A stretch of 20,094 bases of DNA. Source: Anaeromyxobacter dehalogenans (GTDB lineage: Bacteria; Myxococcota_A; UBA9042; DTJE01). Where the stretch lies: contig DYKK01000004.1 of assembly GCA_020722625.1 (NCBI GenBank), positions 1 to 20,094 on the forward strand, given 5' to 3'. The position numbers were made by a program, and so were the translations under genes. Shown here in pieces: positions 6,083 to 14,451 of this stretch. Position 1 is the stretch's first letter. Each line of letters starts with the position of its first letter. Under the pieces are notes generated by a model. It made no database searches and was not told the origin of the DNA. It was given only the letters and a program-made list of their open reading frames with translations.

Positions 6083-6098
6083 TGGCATGGAAACTGCT
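6083..6098 (+). promoter_or_regulatory. Sigma54-type -24/-12 promoter for the ten-gene operon
   Basis: TGGCATGGAAACTGCT has GG (6084-6085) and GC (6096-6097) with the required 10-nt gap. The predicted start is 6109, leaving a 28-nt leader before the TTG of idi2. It resembles the elements at 4453-4468 and 19099-19114. It is the weakest match of the three (CAT instead of CAC, CTGC instead of TTGC). Confidence 0.6.
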
Positions 6099-6136
6099 CG
6101 CGGAGACGATGGTCCGGTCCGGCCTGGGGTGACGGC

Positions 6137-7201
6137 TTGAGCGACGAAGCGACGAAGGTGGAGAGTCGAAAGCAGGAGCACCTGGCCCCTTTCCGCGGGG
6201 ACGGGGTCCCGTCGCGCGGGGCCACGACATGGCTGGAATGCGTTCACCTCGTGCACCAGGCGCTCCCGGAACAGCACGCGGACGAGGTGGACGTCTCGAC
6301 GATATTCGCGGGTCGTCCCTTCTCGGCCCCACTGTTCGTGACCGGCATGACCGGCGGGACGGCCGAGGCCGCGGCCATCAACCGCGGCATCGCCAGGGTG
6401 GCCGGGCGGCTCGGGATCGGCTTCGGGCTCGGCAGCCAGCGCGCGATGCTCGCGGACCCGCGGCTCGCGTCCACGTACCAGGTGCGCGACGCTGCACCCG
6501 ACGTGTTCCTGGCCGGCAACATCGGCGGCACCCAGCTCGCGTCCACCCCGCTCGACCAGGTGCGCGAGATGCTCGACCGGGTGGGCGCCGACGCCTTGTG
6601 CGTGCACCTGAACCCGGCCCAGGAGATGGTGCAGCCCGAGGGCGACCGGGACTTCCGCGGCGTCTCGGAGGCCATCGAGGACGCGGTGCGCGGGCTCGGC
6701 AAGCCGGTCATCGTGAAGGAGGTCGGGGCCGGGATCTCGCGCGAGGTCGCCGAGAGGCTCCGGGACCTCGGCGTCCGCCACCTCGACGTGGCAGGGGTCG
6801 GCGGCACCTCCTGGGTCGGCGCCGAGCTCGTCCGCCGCGGCGGCGATCCGGACCCCGAAGCCGCGGCCTACTGGGACTGGGGCATCCCCACCGCGGCCGC
6901 GCTCGCGGAGGTCGCGGACCTGGGGTTCGAGACCATCGCGTCGGGGGGGATCCGCAACGGGCTCGACGTGGCGCGGTCCATCGCGCTCGGTGCGACGCTC
7001 GCGGGCACGGCGTCCCCGGTGATCCAGGCATGGTTCCGCGGCGGCGAGCAGGCGGTCGCGGACTGCCTGACGGGGATGATCGACGGGCTCAAGATGGCCA
7101 TGGTGCTGACCGGCAGCCGCAACCTCGCCGACCTGCGGGCCGCGCCCCGTGTCATCACGGGCGGGCTGCTGGAGTGGATGCGCCAGCGAGTCAAGCCGTG
7201 A
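6137..7201 (+). CDS. fni: Type II isopentenyl diphosphate isomerase (FMN)
   Basis: 354 residues from a TTG start; the family is about 350. It interconverts IPP and DMAPP using FMN and NADPH. Family landmarks in order: RKQEHL near residue 11, LFVTGMTGG (67-74), GSQRAML (99-105), HLNPAQEMVQPEGDRDF with the conserved Asn, Gln and catalytic-region Glu (157-173), VKEVGAGIS (193-201), DVAGVGGTSW (217-226) and the FMN phosphate segment SGGIRNGLDVARSIALGA. The TTG is chosen because RKQEHL normally sits about 10 residues from the start, GGGGTGA lies 4 nt upstream, and the predicted transcript begins at 6109. It is the first gene of the operon, with an 11-nt gap to mevalonate kinase. A type II rather than type I enzyme is common beside bacterial mevalonate pathways. 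Confidence 0.95.
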   Translation: MSDEATKVESRKQEHLAPFRGDGVPSRGATTWLECVHLVHQALPEQHADEVDVSTIFAGRPFSAPLFVTGMTGGTAEAAAINRGIARVAGRLGIGFGLGSQRAMLADPRLASTYQVRDAAPDVFLAGNIGGTQLASTPLDQVREMLDRVGADALCVHLNPAQEMVQPEGDRDFRGVSEAIEDAVRGLGKPVIVKEVGAGISREVAERLRDLGVRHLDVAGVGGTSWVGAELVRRGGDPDPEAAAYWDWGIPTAAALAEVADLGFETIASGGIRNGLDVARSIALGATLAGTASPVIQAWFRGGEQAVADCLTGMIDGLKMAMVLTGSRNLADLRAAPRVITGGLLEWMRQRVKP

Positions 7202-7212
7202 GAGGTCAAGAC

Positions 7213-8184
7213 ATGCGGCGGATCCACGCCCACGGCAAGGCGATCCTGTTCGGCGAGCACGCCGTGGTGTACGGCCATCCCGCCCTCGCCCTGGGGATCG
7301 AGGACGCTGTCGTGGCGCGTGCCGTCCGGCCCACCGCGGGCCGGCTCGGGATTTCCGTGCCGGGCTGGGGGCTCGATGCCGACCAGGACTCCCCGGGCAC
7401 GGTCGGCGAGGCCCTGCGCCGCCTGGCGGCGCTGCTGCCTGGGGACGCGGGCTGCGAGGTCGAGGCGGAGGCATCCATCCCCATGGGCGCGGGCCTCGGC
7501 AGCTCCGCGGCCCTGGCGGTCCTGATGGTCCGGGCGGTCGCCGAGGCTCGCGGAGCGGCGCTCGACGACGACCGGGTCCGCGCCGCGGCCAACGAGCTCG
7601 AGAAGGTGTTCCACGGCAACCCCTCCGGCCTCGACGGCACCGTCGCCACGTTCGGCGGCCTCTGCCTTTTCAGAAAGGCGCCGTGGGACGGGGATGCGCC
7701 TTCCGGGGTGCCGTTGCGCCTGCTCGCTCCCAACGTCCTTCGCGTCGCTTGGCCGGCGCCGCCGCTCGTGATCGGCCACAGCGGGGTCCGCCGGTCCACG
7801 GCCTCCATGGTCGCGAGGGTGGGCCGGCTGCGCGAGGCGGACCCCACGAGGGTGGACGGCCTGTTCGCGACCATGGGGACGTGCCTGTGGAAGGGGCTCG
7901 ACGCCCTGGGTCGGGGCGACCATGCGGGCCTCGGGAAGGCGATGAACGCCTGCCAGGAGGCCCTCGCCGCGCTCTCGCTGTCGTGCCCGGAGATTGACCG
8001 GATGATGGACCTGGCGCTCGCCGCGGGGGCCCTGGGTGCGAAGCTCACGGGAGGCGGAGGGGGGGGCTGCGTCCTGGCCTTGGCCCCAGGCCGGGAGCAG
8101 GATGTCCTTGAGGCCTTCAGACGCGGAGGATTCGACGCCTTCCTCGTCGGGGTGCACGGGCCGACGGTCGAGGGGAAAGGCTGA
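7213..8184 (+). CDS. mvk: Mevalonate kinase
   Basis: 323 residues, GHMP kinase fold, phosphorylating mevalonate to mevalonate 5-phosphate with ATP. The N-terminus HGKAILFGEHAVVYG (7-21) is the mevalonate kinase signature with the active-site Lys. The ATP loop is PMGAGLGSSAAL (90-101), and VFHGNPSGLDGTVA (132-145) carries the catalytic Asp141. The C-terminal glycine-rich motif reads KLTGGGGGGCVLAL. Length matches bacterial and archaeal enzymes. The ATG at 7213 has GAGAGG upstream. The next gene begins 1 nt after its stop. HGNPSGLD distinguishes it from the other two GHMP enzymes in the cluster. Confidence 0.95.
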   Translation: MRRIHAHGKAILFGEHAVVYGHPALALGIEDAVVARAVRPTAGRLGISVPGWGLDADQDSPGTVGEALRRLAALLPGDAGCEVEAEASIPMGAGLGSSAALAVLMVRAVAEARGAALDDDRVRAAANELEKVFHGNPSGLDGTVATFGGLCLFRKAPWDGDAPSGVPLRLLAPNVLRVAWPAPPLVIGHSGVRRSTASMVARVGRLREADPTRVDGLFATMGTCLWKGLDALGRGDHAGLGKAMNACQEALAALSLSCPEIDRMMDLALAAGALGAKLTGGGGGGCVLALAPGREQDVLEAFRRGGFDAFLVGVHGPTVEGKG

Positions 8185-8185
8185 C

Positions 8186-9166
8186 ATGGGGAGCGCCACG
8201 GCCCACGCCAACACCAACATCGCCCTGGTCAAGTACTGGGGCAAGCGGGATACCGACCTGAACCTGCCGGCGGTGTCCAGCCTCTCGATGACCCTGTCCA
8301 CGATGGGGACCACGACGAGGGTCACCTTTGACCCGGGCTTGAGGCGCGACGAGCTCCTCCTCGATGACCACCCTGCACCGGAGGCGGCGCGGGCGAGGAC
8401 GAGCCGGTTCCTGGACCTGGTGCGAGAGGCGTCCGGGGTCGAGTCGTTCGCGTCGGTGAGGACCCGCAACAACTTCCCGACCGCGTCGGGCCTCGCCTCG
8501 TCGGCATCCGGCTTCGCGGCCCTGGCGCTCGCCGCGACCCGGGCCGCCGGAATGGACGCGGACCTCGCGACGCTCGCCTCGCTGGCGAGGCGCGGCTCCG
8601 GGTCTGCCCCGCGCAGCCTGCTCGGGGGCTTCGTGGCGCTACCGGCCGGCCAGGCCGCGGACGGGTCGGACTGCATCCCTCGGCAAGTGGCCCCGCCCGA
8701 GCACTGGGACCTCCGCCTCGTGGTCACCCTCACGGCGAGCGGCGCCAAGACGGTCGGGTCCACGGAAGGCATGGAGCGCACGAGGCTCACCTCGCCGTAC
8801 TACGGGGCGTGGATCGAGGAAAACGCGCGGGCCATGGAGGCGGCGAGCCGCGCGGTGGTCGAGCGCGACTTCGAGACGCTCGGCCGCGTGGTCGAGGCGT
8901 CCTGCTTCCGGATGCACGCGGTCGCCCTGTCCGCCGAGCCGGCGGTCCTGTACTGGAACGACGGGACGGTGCGCGTGATCCACCGCGTGCGTTCCATGAG
9001 AGACGCCGGGGTCCGGTGCTGGCTGACCATGGATGCCGGCCCGCACGTGAAGGTCCTCTGCCTGCCGGGGGATGCGGACCTGATCGCAAAGGATCTCGCG
9101 GCGATGCCGGGTGTCCAGGGCGTGCTGGTCGAGAGGCCCGGACCCGGCGCGGAGGTCCTGCCATGA
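8186..9166 (+). CDS. mvaD: Diphosphomevalonate decarboxylase
   Basis: 326 residues. It carries out the ATP-dependent decarboxylation of mevalonate 5-diphosphate to IPP. Diagnostic motifs are NIALVKYWGKRD (11-22), NNFPTASGLASSASGFAAL (95-113), GSGSAPRSLLGGFV (137-150) and TMDAGPHVKVL (281-291), whose Asp283 is the catalytic base. The third motif usually reads GSGSACRS or GSGSAARS, so the proline at 142 is a substitution next to the substrate-binding serine and arginine. The cluster also holds phosphomevalonate kinase, so the classical pathway order is complete and an alternative mevalonate 3-phosphate route is not needed. AGGGGAAAGG gives a ribosome site; the stop overlaps the next start as ATGA. 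Confidence 0.95.
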   Translation: MGSATAHANTNIALVKYWGKRDTDLNLPAVSSLSMTLSTMGTTTRVTFDPGLRRDELLLDDHPAPEAARARTSRFLDLVREASGVESFASVRTRNNFPTASGLASSASGFAALALAATRAAGMDADLATLASLARRGSGSAPRSLLGGFVALPAGQAADGSDCIPRQVAPPEHWDLRLVVTLTASGAKTVGSTEGMERTRLTSPYYGAWIEENARAMEAASRAVVERDFETLGRVVEASCFRMHAVALSAEPAVLYWNDGTVRVIHRVRSMRDAGVRCWLTMDAGPHVKVLCLPGDADLIAKDLAAMPGVQGVLVERPGPGAEVLP

Positions 9167-10149
9167 GCGAACAGAAACGCTGGCAGGTCCGGGCGCCCGG
9201 CAAGGTCGTGCTCGCCGGAGAGTATGCGGTCCTGGACGGGGCCCCGGCCACCGTCATGGCCGTGGACCGTTACGTCGTGGTCGAGCCGGGGGTCTCGACG
9301 CCCGGCGGTCTGGTCGCGGTCGCCAGGGCCGAGACCGCCCGCAGGCTCGGCGTGAGGCTGCTCGACGCCCCGTTCGTCGCGGACTCGACCGCCTTCCATT
9401 CAGGCCCTCTCAAGCTCGGGTTGGGGAGCAGCGCCGCGGTCACGGTCGGGGCGGTCGCGTCGGTCTATCACGAGGCGGGGCGCGACGTGGAGAGCCCCTC
9501 GACGCGGCGGGAGATGTGGTCGGTCGCCCACGAGGTCCACGACGCCTTCCAGGGGTCCAAAGGCAGCGGCATTGACATCGCGGCCTCGCTGTTCGGGGGC
9601 ATGCTGGTCCTGCGGCGCGGCCCCGACTCGCGGCCGTCGTTCGAGCCGTGGACCGAGCCTTCGGGGACCCGGTGGGCGTTCGTCTGGACAGGCCGGGAAG
9701 CCTCCACGCCCGCGCTCGTCGGGGCGGTCCGCCGCTTCCAGGAATCGGACCCCAGGGCCTACGCGCGGCTGTTGGGCGAGATGGCCGAGGTGTCGGAGGT
9801 GCTGGCCCGGCGCGGGTCCGAGGGCGTCGAGGTGGTCCTTCGGGCGTTCGCGAGGTACGCGCGGCTCCTCGGCGACCTCGGCCGCGCGGCCGGCGTGTCC
9901 CTCGTGACCGACTCGATGGCGCGCCTGATCGAGTCCGCGCGCGAGTGCGGGGGCTCGGCAAAACCGGCGGGCGCGGGCGGGGGCGACCTCGTGGTGGCCG
10001 TGTTCCCACAGGACGGCGACGTGGCGCGGTTCCACGAAGAGGCGAGGGGCCTCGGCATGACGCCTCTCGACCTTCGGTGCGCCACGCGCGGCGTGCACGT
10101 CCGCGTGAAGCCGCCCTCCGCATTCCGTCTCAAACCAGGAGTCGCCTGA
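9163..10149 (+). CDS. Phosphomevalonate kinase (GHMP family)
   Basis: 328 residues. It should convert mevalonate 5-phosphate to the 5-diphosphate, the one step between its two neighbours. It shows APGKVVLAGEYAVLDG (11-26), the AGEYAVLDG form characteristic of GHMP phosphomevalonate kinases, then the ATP loop KLGLGSSAAVTVG (84-96), GSGIDIAASLFGG with Asp138 (134-146), and the C-terminal AKPAGAGGGDLVVAVF. Start and stop both overlap neighbours (ATGA upstream; the TGATG junction with the reductase downstream), so translation is coupled along the operon. Homoserine kinase and galactokinase were considered and do not fit the motifs or context. Confidence 0.9.
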   Translation: MSEQKRWQVRAPGKVVLAGEYAVLDGAPATVMAVDRYVVVEPGVSTPGGLVAVARAETARRLGVRLLDAPFVADSTAFHSGPLKLGLGSSAAVTVGAVASVYHEAGRDVESPSTRREMWSVAHEVHDAFQGSKGSGIDIAASLFGGMLVLRRGPDSRPSFEPWTEPSGTRWAFVWTGREASTPALVGAVRRFQESDPRAYARLLGEMAEVSEVLARRGSEGVEVVLRAFARYARLLGDLGRAAGVSLVTDSMARLIESARECGGSAKPAGAGGGDLVVAVFPQDGDVARFHEEARGLGMTPLDLRCATRGVHVRVKPPSAFRLKPGVA

Positions 10150-11339
10150 TGGAATCTCTCCCCGCAGATGGGTCCCGGCTCCCGGGATGGTACAAGGTCT
10201 CGCGCAAGGAGCGGATCGCCCGCATCGCGGAGCGGCTCGGCCTGGCCGTGGAGGAGGTCGCGGCGGCCGTGGAGGGCGGCGGGCTCTCCCCGGACGACGC
10301 CGACCGCATGGTCGAGGACGTCCTCGGGACGTACGGCCTGCCGTTCGCGGTCGCGCCCAACTTCCAGATCAACGGCCGGGACGTGCTGGTGCCCATGGTG
10401 ATCGAGGAGCCGTCGGTCGTCGCGGCCGCGGCGAACGCGGCCCGGATGGTCCGGGACGGGGGCGGCTTCCGGGTCCACACCGACCCGCCGCACATGGTCT
10501 GCCAGGTGCAGGTCTTCGCAAGAGACCGCGAGGCCGCGACGGCGCGCATCCTCGCCGCGAAGGCGGACCTCTTGGCCCGGGCCGCGGGCGTGGACCCGGT
10601 CCTCGCCCGCCTCGGCGGGGGCCCGGTGGACCTCGAGGTGCGAGCGATTGACGGGGGTCCGGAGGGCGACGGCTTCCTGGTCGTCCACCTCGTCGTGGAC
10701 GTGCGCGACGCCATGGGCGCAAACACCGTCAATACCATGGGCGAGGCCATCGCCCCGGTGCTCGAGGGGCTCGCGGGCGCCCCTACCGGCCTGCGCATCC
10801 TGTCGAACCTGGCGGACCGCAGGAAGGTGCGCGTCGAGGCCACGGTCCCGCTGCAAAGCCTGCGGATGGAAGGCTTCGAGGCCGCGCAGGTGCGCGACGG
10901 CATCGTGTCCGCCTCGCGGTTCGCCGAGCTCGACCCCTACCGCGCCGCGACCCACAACAAGGGAATCCTGAACGGGACGGACGCGGTCATCCTCGCGACC
11001 GGCAACGACTGGCGCGCGGTCGAGGCGGGCGCGCACGCTTACGCGGCGCTCGGCGGCCGCTACCGGCCCCTGTGCACCTGGAGGAGGCAGGGCGACGACC
11101 TCGCGGGCTCGCTCGAGATGCCGATGGCCGTGGGGATCGTGGGCGGGGCGACCCGGGTGCACCCGGGGGCGCGGCTCGCGCTTCGCATCATGGAGGCCCG
11201 CAGCGCCGCGGACCTCGCGTCCGTGGCGGCCTCAGCGGGAATGGCCAACAACCTCGCGGCCCTCAAGGCCCTGGCCACCGAGGGGATCCAGAAGGGCCAC
11301 ATGCGCCTGCATGCCCGCAGCAGGTCCCTGGAGCGCTGA
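10149..11339 (+). CDS. mvaA: HMG-CoA reductase, class II type
   Basis: 396 residues, slightly shorter than the roughly 425 of Pseudomonas mevalonii. It reduces HMG-CoA to mevalonate, the committed step. Visible catalytic features are EEPSVVAAAANAA with the active Glu (86-98), the DAMGANTVNTM dinucleotide/CoA segment (187-197), THNKGILNGTDAV with Lys271 (268-280), TGND with Asp287, and the late catalytic His384 in GHMRLHARS. No membrane or sterol-sensing segment is present, so it is a soluble bacterial enzyme. NADH versus NADPH preference cannot be decided by eye. It shares one base with the previous gene; HpnC starts 3 nt after its stop. Confidence 0.95.
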   Translation: MESLPADGSRLPGWYKVSRKERIARIAERLGLAVEEVAAAVEGGGLSPDDADRMVEDVLGTYGLPFAVAPNFQINGRDVLVPMVIEEPSVVAAAANAARMVRDGGGFRVHTDPPHMVCQVQVFARDREAATARILAAKADLLARAAGVDPVLARLGGGPVDLEVRAIDGGPEGDGFLVVHLVVDVRDAMGANTVNTMGEAIAPVLEGLAGAPTGLRILSNLADRRKVRVEATVPLQSLRMEGFEAAQVRDGIVSASRFAELDPYRAATHNKGILNGTDAVILATGNDWRAVEAGAHAYAALGGRYRPLCTWRRQGDDLAGSLEMPMAVGIVGGATRVHPGARLALRIMEARSAADLASVAASAGMANNLAALKALATEGIQKGHMRLHARSRSLER

Positions 11340-11342
11340 CGC

Positions 11343-12266
11343 ATGAGCACCCTGGCGCCTTGGACGTACGACTTTGTCCCGTTGCACGCCGGGGCCTGGA
11401 CCATCGAGGCCTCCTACCGCTATTGCACCGCCCTGGCGTCGGGCCACTACGAGAACTTCCCGGTGGTGTTCGGCCTGATGTCGCGACCCCAGCGAGAGGC
11501 GCTCGCCGCGGTGTATGCCTTCGCGCGCTGGGCCGACGACTTCGCGGACGAGCCCCCGTACGACGGGCTGCGCGAGCGGCTCCTCGACGCCTGGGAGGAC
11601 CAGCTGCATCGCTGCATCGGCGGAGACGCGACCCACCCGGTGTTCGTCGCGCTCGGCGACGCCATGCGCCGCAACGACCTGCCGGCGCAACTGTTTTTGG
11701 ACCTCTTGAGCGCCTTCAGGCAGGACTGTAGCCAGCGCCGCTACGCCACGTTCGATGAGGTCCTTGATTACTGCCGGAGGTCTGCGAACCCGGTCGGCAG
11801 GGTCGTGCTGGCGATCCTCGGCCTGCGCGACGAGCGGCTCGCGGCCTGGTCGGACCGCATCTGCACGGCGCTCCAGCTCACGAACTTCTGGCAGGACCTC
11901 TCGGTGGACATCCCGCGGGACCGGCTCTACCTGCCGGCCGAGGACCTGGAACGCTTCGGGGTGCCTGTGGAGCGCGTCATGGCGCGCGAGGCCGCACCCG
12001 GAACGGCCGACCTCCTCCGGTTCGAGGTCGAGCGCACCGCGAGGTTGTTCGAGGAAGGCCGTCCGCTGATCACCGCGTCGTTCCACCCCGGCTGCCTGTA
12101 TTTCGGGGCCGTGTGGCTGGGGGGGCGCGCGGTGCTGGGCCTGGTCGAGGCCGCGGGTCCGTCGCTTTTGCGCGAGAGGCCGTCGCTTCGCCTTGCAGGG
12201 GTCGTCCGGACCCTCGTCGCGGTCCTGCGGGTCCGGTTTCAGGGGGCTCGGGCATGGACGCGATGA
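11343..12266 (+). CDS. hpnC: HpnC, presqualene-diphosphate-route squalene synthase component
   Basis: 307 residues of the trans-prenyltransferase head-to-head class. HpnC acts on presqualene diphosphate to give hydroxysqualene in the HpnCDE route. The hallmark ASGHYENFPV lies near residues 32-41, the first Asp-rich motif ARWADDFADE at 61-70, and the second QLTNFWQDLSVDIPRDRLYLP at 178-198. The YENFP sequence separates HpnC from HpnD and phytoene synthase. Its stop overlaps the beginning of hpnD, so the pair is translationally coupled. A short basic C-terminus is present and no membrane anchor is seen, unlike eukaryotic squalene synthase. Confidence 0.92.
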   Translation: MSTLAPWTYDFVPLHAGAWTIEASYRYCTALASGHYENFPVVFGLMSRPQREALAAVYAFARWADDFADEPPYDGLRERLLDAWEDQLHRCIGGDATHPVFVALGDAMRRNDLPAQLFLDLLSAFRQDCSQRRYATFDEVLDYCRRSANPVGRVVLAILGLRDERLAAWSDRICTALQLTNFWQDLSVDIPRDRLYLPAEDLERFGVPVERVMAREAAPGTADLLRFEVERTARLFEEGRPLITASFHPGCLYFGAVWLGGRAVLGLVEAAGPSLLRERPSLRLAGVVRTLVAVLRVRFQGARAWTR

Positions 12267-13114
12267 GCGAATGCCGCAGGGTCCTCGCGCGCTCGGGCTC
12301 GACCTTCGCGCTCGCGTTCCGGCTCCTCCCCCCCGCTCAGCGCGACGCCATGACCGCGTTTTACGCCTACTGCCGCGAGGTGGACGACGCGGTGGACGGC
12401 GTGGCCCCCCGTGCGGCCCGCGCCGCGGTCGGCGAGTGGCGACGCCGCGTCGCGGCCGTGTACGAGGGCGTGCCCGAGGACCCGGTGTCGCAGGCGCTTG
12501 CGTGGGCCGCGCGCCGCTTCGGCATCCGGCGCGAGCACCTCGAGCTCGTCCTGGACGGGGTCGAATCCGACATCGGCGCCTCGTCGCCCCAGGGTTTTCA
12601 AGACCTGTACGAGTACTGCTACCGGGTGGCATCGTCGGTCGGCCTCGTGTGCGTGACGGTGCTCGGCGACACGTCCGAGGACGCCTGCCGCTACGCGGAG
12701 CTCACCGGCGTCGCGGTTCAGCTCACCAACATCCTGCGCGACGTGGGTGAGGACGCGGCCATGGGCCGGGTCTATCTGCCGGCCGAGGACCTGAAGGCCT
12801 TCGGGGTCCGACAGGGGGACGTGCTCGGACGCCGGATGACCCCGGCGCTCCGCCGGCTGCTCGCGTTCGAGGCGCGGCGCGCGGGGCACTTCTACGACCT
12901 CGGCAGGGCGGCCCTTCCGTCCAGGTCGCGCCGCCGGCTGTTCTTCGCGGAGGCGCTGCGGGACACCTACCGCGCCCTCCTGGACCGCCTGGAGGGGATG
13001 GGCTTCCCGGTCTTCGACCGGCGCGTGGGCGTCGGCACCGGCCGGAAGGTCGCGATCGCGCTCCGGCACCGGCTGCACCCGGCCACCTGGCTCGCACCCT
13101 GGGGGGCCGTATGA
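12254..13114 (+). CDS. hpnD: HpnD, presqualene diphosphate synthase
   Basis: 286 residues. It joins two FPP molecules head to head to give presqualene diphosphate. Motifs: RSGSTFALAFRLLP (13-26), AYCREVDDAVDG with the first Asp-rich motif (38-49), the second Asp motif QLTNILRDVGEDAAMGRVYLP (156-176), and EYCYRVASSVG between them. The ATG at 12254 is preferred because AGGGGGC lies 6 nt upstream; the ATG at 12263, forming ATGA with the hpnC stop, is an alternative that removes three residues. HpnD and phytoene synthase look alike; the tandem arrangement with hpnC and hpnE decides the call. Confidence 0.92.
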   Translation: MDAMSECRRVLARSGSTFALAFRLLPPAQRDAMTAFYAYCREVDDAVDGVAPRAARAAVGEWRRRVAAVYEGVPEDPVSQALAWAARRFGIRREHLELVLDGVESDIGASSPQGFQDLYEYCYRVASSVGLVCVTVLGDTSEDACRYAELTGVAVQLTNILRDVGEDAAMGRVYLPAEDLKAFGVRQGDVLGRRMTPALRRLLAFEARRAGHFYDLGRAALPSRSRRRLFFAEALRDTYRALLDRLEGMGFPVFDRRVGVGTGRKVAIALRHRLHPATWLAPWGAV

Positions 13115-14451
13115 GGCACTGCGTGGTGGTGGGCGCGGGCCTCGCGGGCCTGGCGGCGGCCGTGAGGCTTGCCGACGCGGGCATGGCCGTCACGGTGCTC
13201 GAGCGGTCGGCGGCCCCGGGCGGGAGGGTGCGCCGCCTGCGCCCGGCCGGCTCCGGGCGGACACCGATTGATTGCGGACAGCACCTGATGCTGGGCTGCT
13301 ACCACCGGTCCATCGAGTTCGCGAGGCGGCTCGGGACGAGCGACCTGCTGCATCGGGTCGAGGGGGTCACGCCGTTCGTCACCGGGCCTGGAAAGGTCCA
13401 CCCGTACCGGCTCGGGAGGCTGCCCGCGCCCCTGCACGCGGTCCCCGGCCTCCTCGGGCTCACGCACATCCCCGCCATCGAACGCCTCGGCCTCGTGCGC
13501 GCGGCGGTGGCGGCGAAGGTCGCGGTGCGGCTCGACCCCTCCGGCCTCGACCGCCAGGACGCCCTCGACTGGCTCCGCAGGAACGGCCAGGGCCCGGCGG
13601 CGATCGAGGGGTTCTGGGGGCCGCTCGCGTCGGCGACGCTGAACCGGACGCCGCCGGAGGCCTCGGCGCTGCTGCTCGCGACCGTGATCGACAAGGGGTT
13701 CTTCGCATCCCGGGACGACGCGGTGCCGGTGCTGCCGCGCACGACCCTCCACGACCTCTTCATCGGGCCGGCGGTGCGCGAGGTGAAGGCAAAGGGAGGC
13801 CGCGTGCTCACCGGCGCCAAGGTCGAGCGCCTCGAGGCCGACCCGGGCGGCCGGGTGAAGGCGGCTCGCACCTCCAGGGGCCAGGTGTTCGCCGCGGACA
13901 CGTTCGTGGTCGCGGTGCCGTCGTGGGACCTGCGCGAGACCGTGGGGGGGGTCGCCGGCCTCGACGACCTCGCGGACCGCGCCGAGGCGCTCTCGTCGTC
14001 GCCGATCGTCTCGATTGAAATGTGGTTCGACCGGCCGTGGATGCGCTACCCGTTCGCGGGACTCATCGGAAGCCCGGTCCAGTGGGTGTTCGACCACCCC
14101 GCCGCACCGGGCGGCCCCCCGCCGCGAGTCTCCGCGGTGATGAGCCATGCCGGCGAGTCCCTCGACGCGGCCGGCGACTCGCTGGTGACCCTGTGCGAAT
14201 CGGAGTTGCGGCGGATGTTCCCCGAGGCGTCCGGCGCACGGCTCGTGTCCGGGGTCGCCGTCAAGGCGCGTCGGGCCACCTTCGCGGCGAGCCCGGGACA
14301 GCAGGCCCTGCGGCCGCCCGCGCGCACGGCCCTCCCGAACCTGTTCCTGGCCGGGGACTGGACCGCCACGGGGCTCCCCGCGACCATCGAGGGCGCGGTG
14401 GCGAGCGGCCTCGCGGCAGCGGACCTCGCACTGGCGGAGGCCCAGGGGTGA
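13111..14451 (+). CDS. hpnE: HpnE, FAD-dependent hydroxysqualene dehydroxylase
   Basis: 446 residues, amine-oxidase/phytoene-desaturase fold. HpnE reduces hydroxysqualene to squalene in the last HpnCDE step. The N-terminal FAD loop is VVVGAGLAGLAAAVRLADAG (5-24) with LERSAAPGGRV beyond it, and the C-terminal FAD motif is NLFLAGDWTATGLPATIEGAVASG. QHLMLGCY near residue 57 and the ATLNRTPPEASA region fit squalene-associated family members. It overlaps hpnD by ATGA and the kinase gene by GTGA. Carotenoid desaturase is the main alternative, disfavoured by the hpnC-hpnD context and by the absence of carotenoid genes here. Confidence 0.9.
   Translation: MRHCVVVGAGLAGLAAAVRLADAGMAVTVLERSAAPGGRVRRLRPAGSGRTPIDCGQHLMLGCYHRSIEFARRLGTSDLLHRVEGVTPFVTGPGKVHPYRLGRLPAPLHAVPGLLGLTHIPAIERLGLVRAAVAAKVAVRLDPSGLDRQDALDWLRRNGQGPAAIEGFWGPLASATLNRTPPEASALLLATVIDKGFFASRDDAVPVLPRTTLHDLFIGPAVREVKAKGGRVLTGAKVERLEADPGGRVKAARTSRGQVFAADTFVVAVPSWDLRETVGGVAGLDDLADRAEALSSSPIVSIEMWFDRPWMRYPFAGLIGSPVQWVFDHPAAPGGPPPRVSAVMSHAGESLDAAGDSLVTLCESELRRMFPEASGARLVSGVAVKARRATFAASPGQQALRPPARTALPNLFLAGDWTATGLPATIEGAVASGLAAADLALAEAQG

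Noticed and set aside
6082..6132. A 16-codon open frame (beginning MAWKLL) with a GGAGG-like site just before idi2, a possible leader peptide
   Set aside because: Its start lies inside the predicted sigma54 promoter and before the predicted start point at 6109, so it would not be transcribed from that promoter.
5594..7474. A minus-strand open frame of over 600 codons opposite idi2
   Set aside because: It is antisense to a clear Idi2 and runs through repeats; composition is dominated by Arg, Pro, Gly and Asp.
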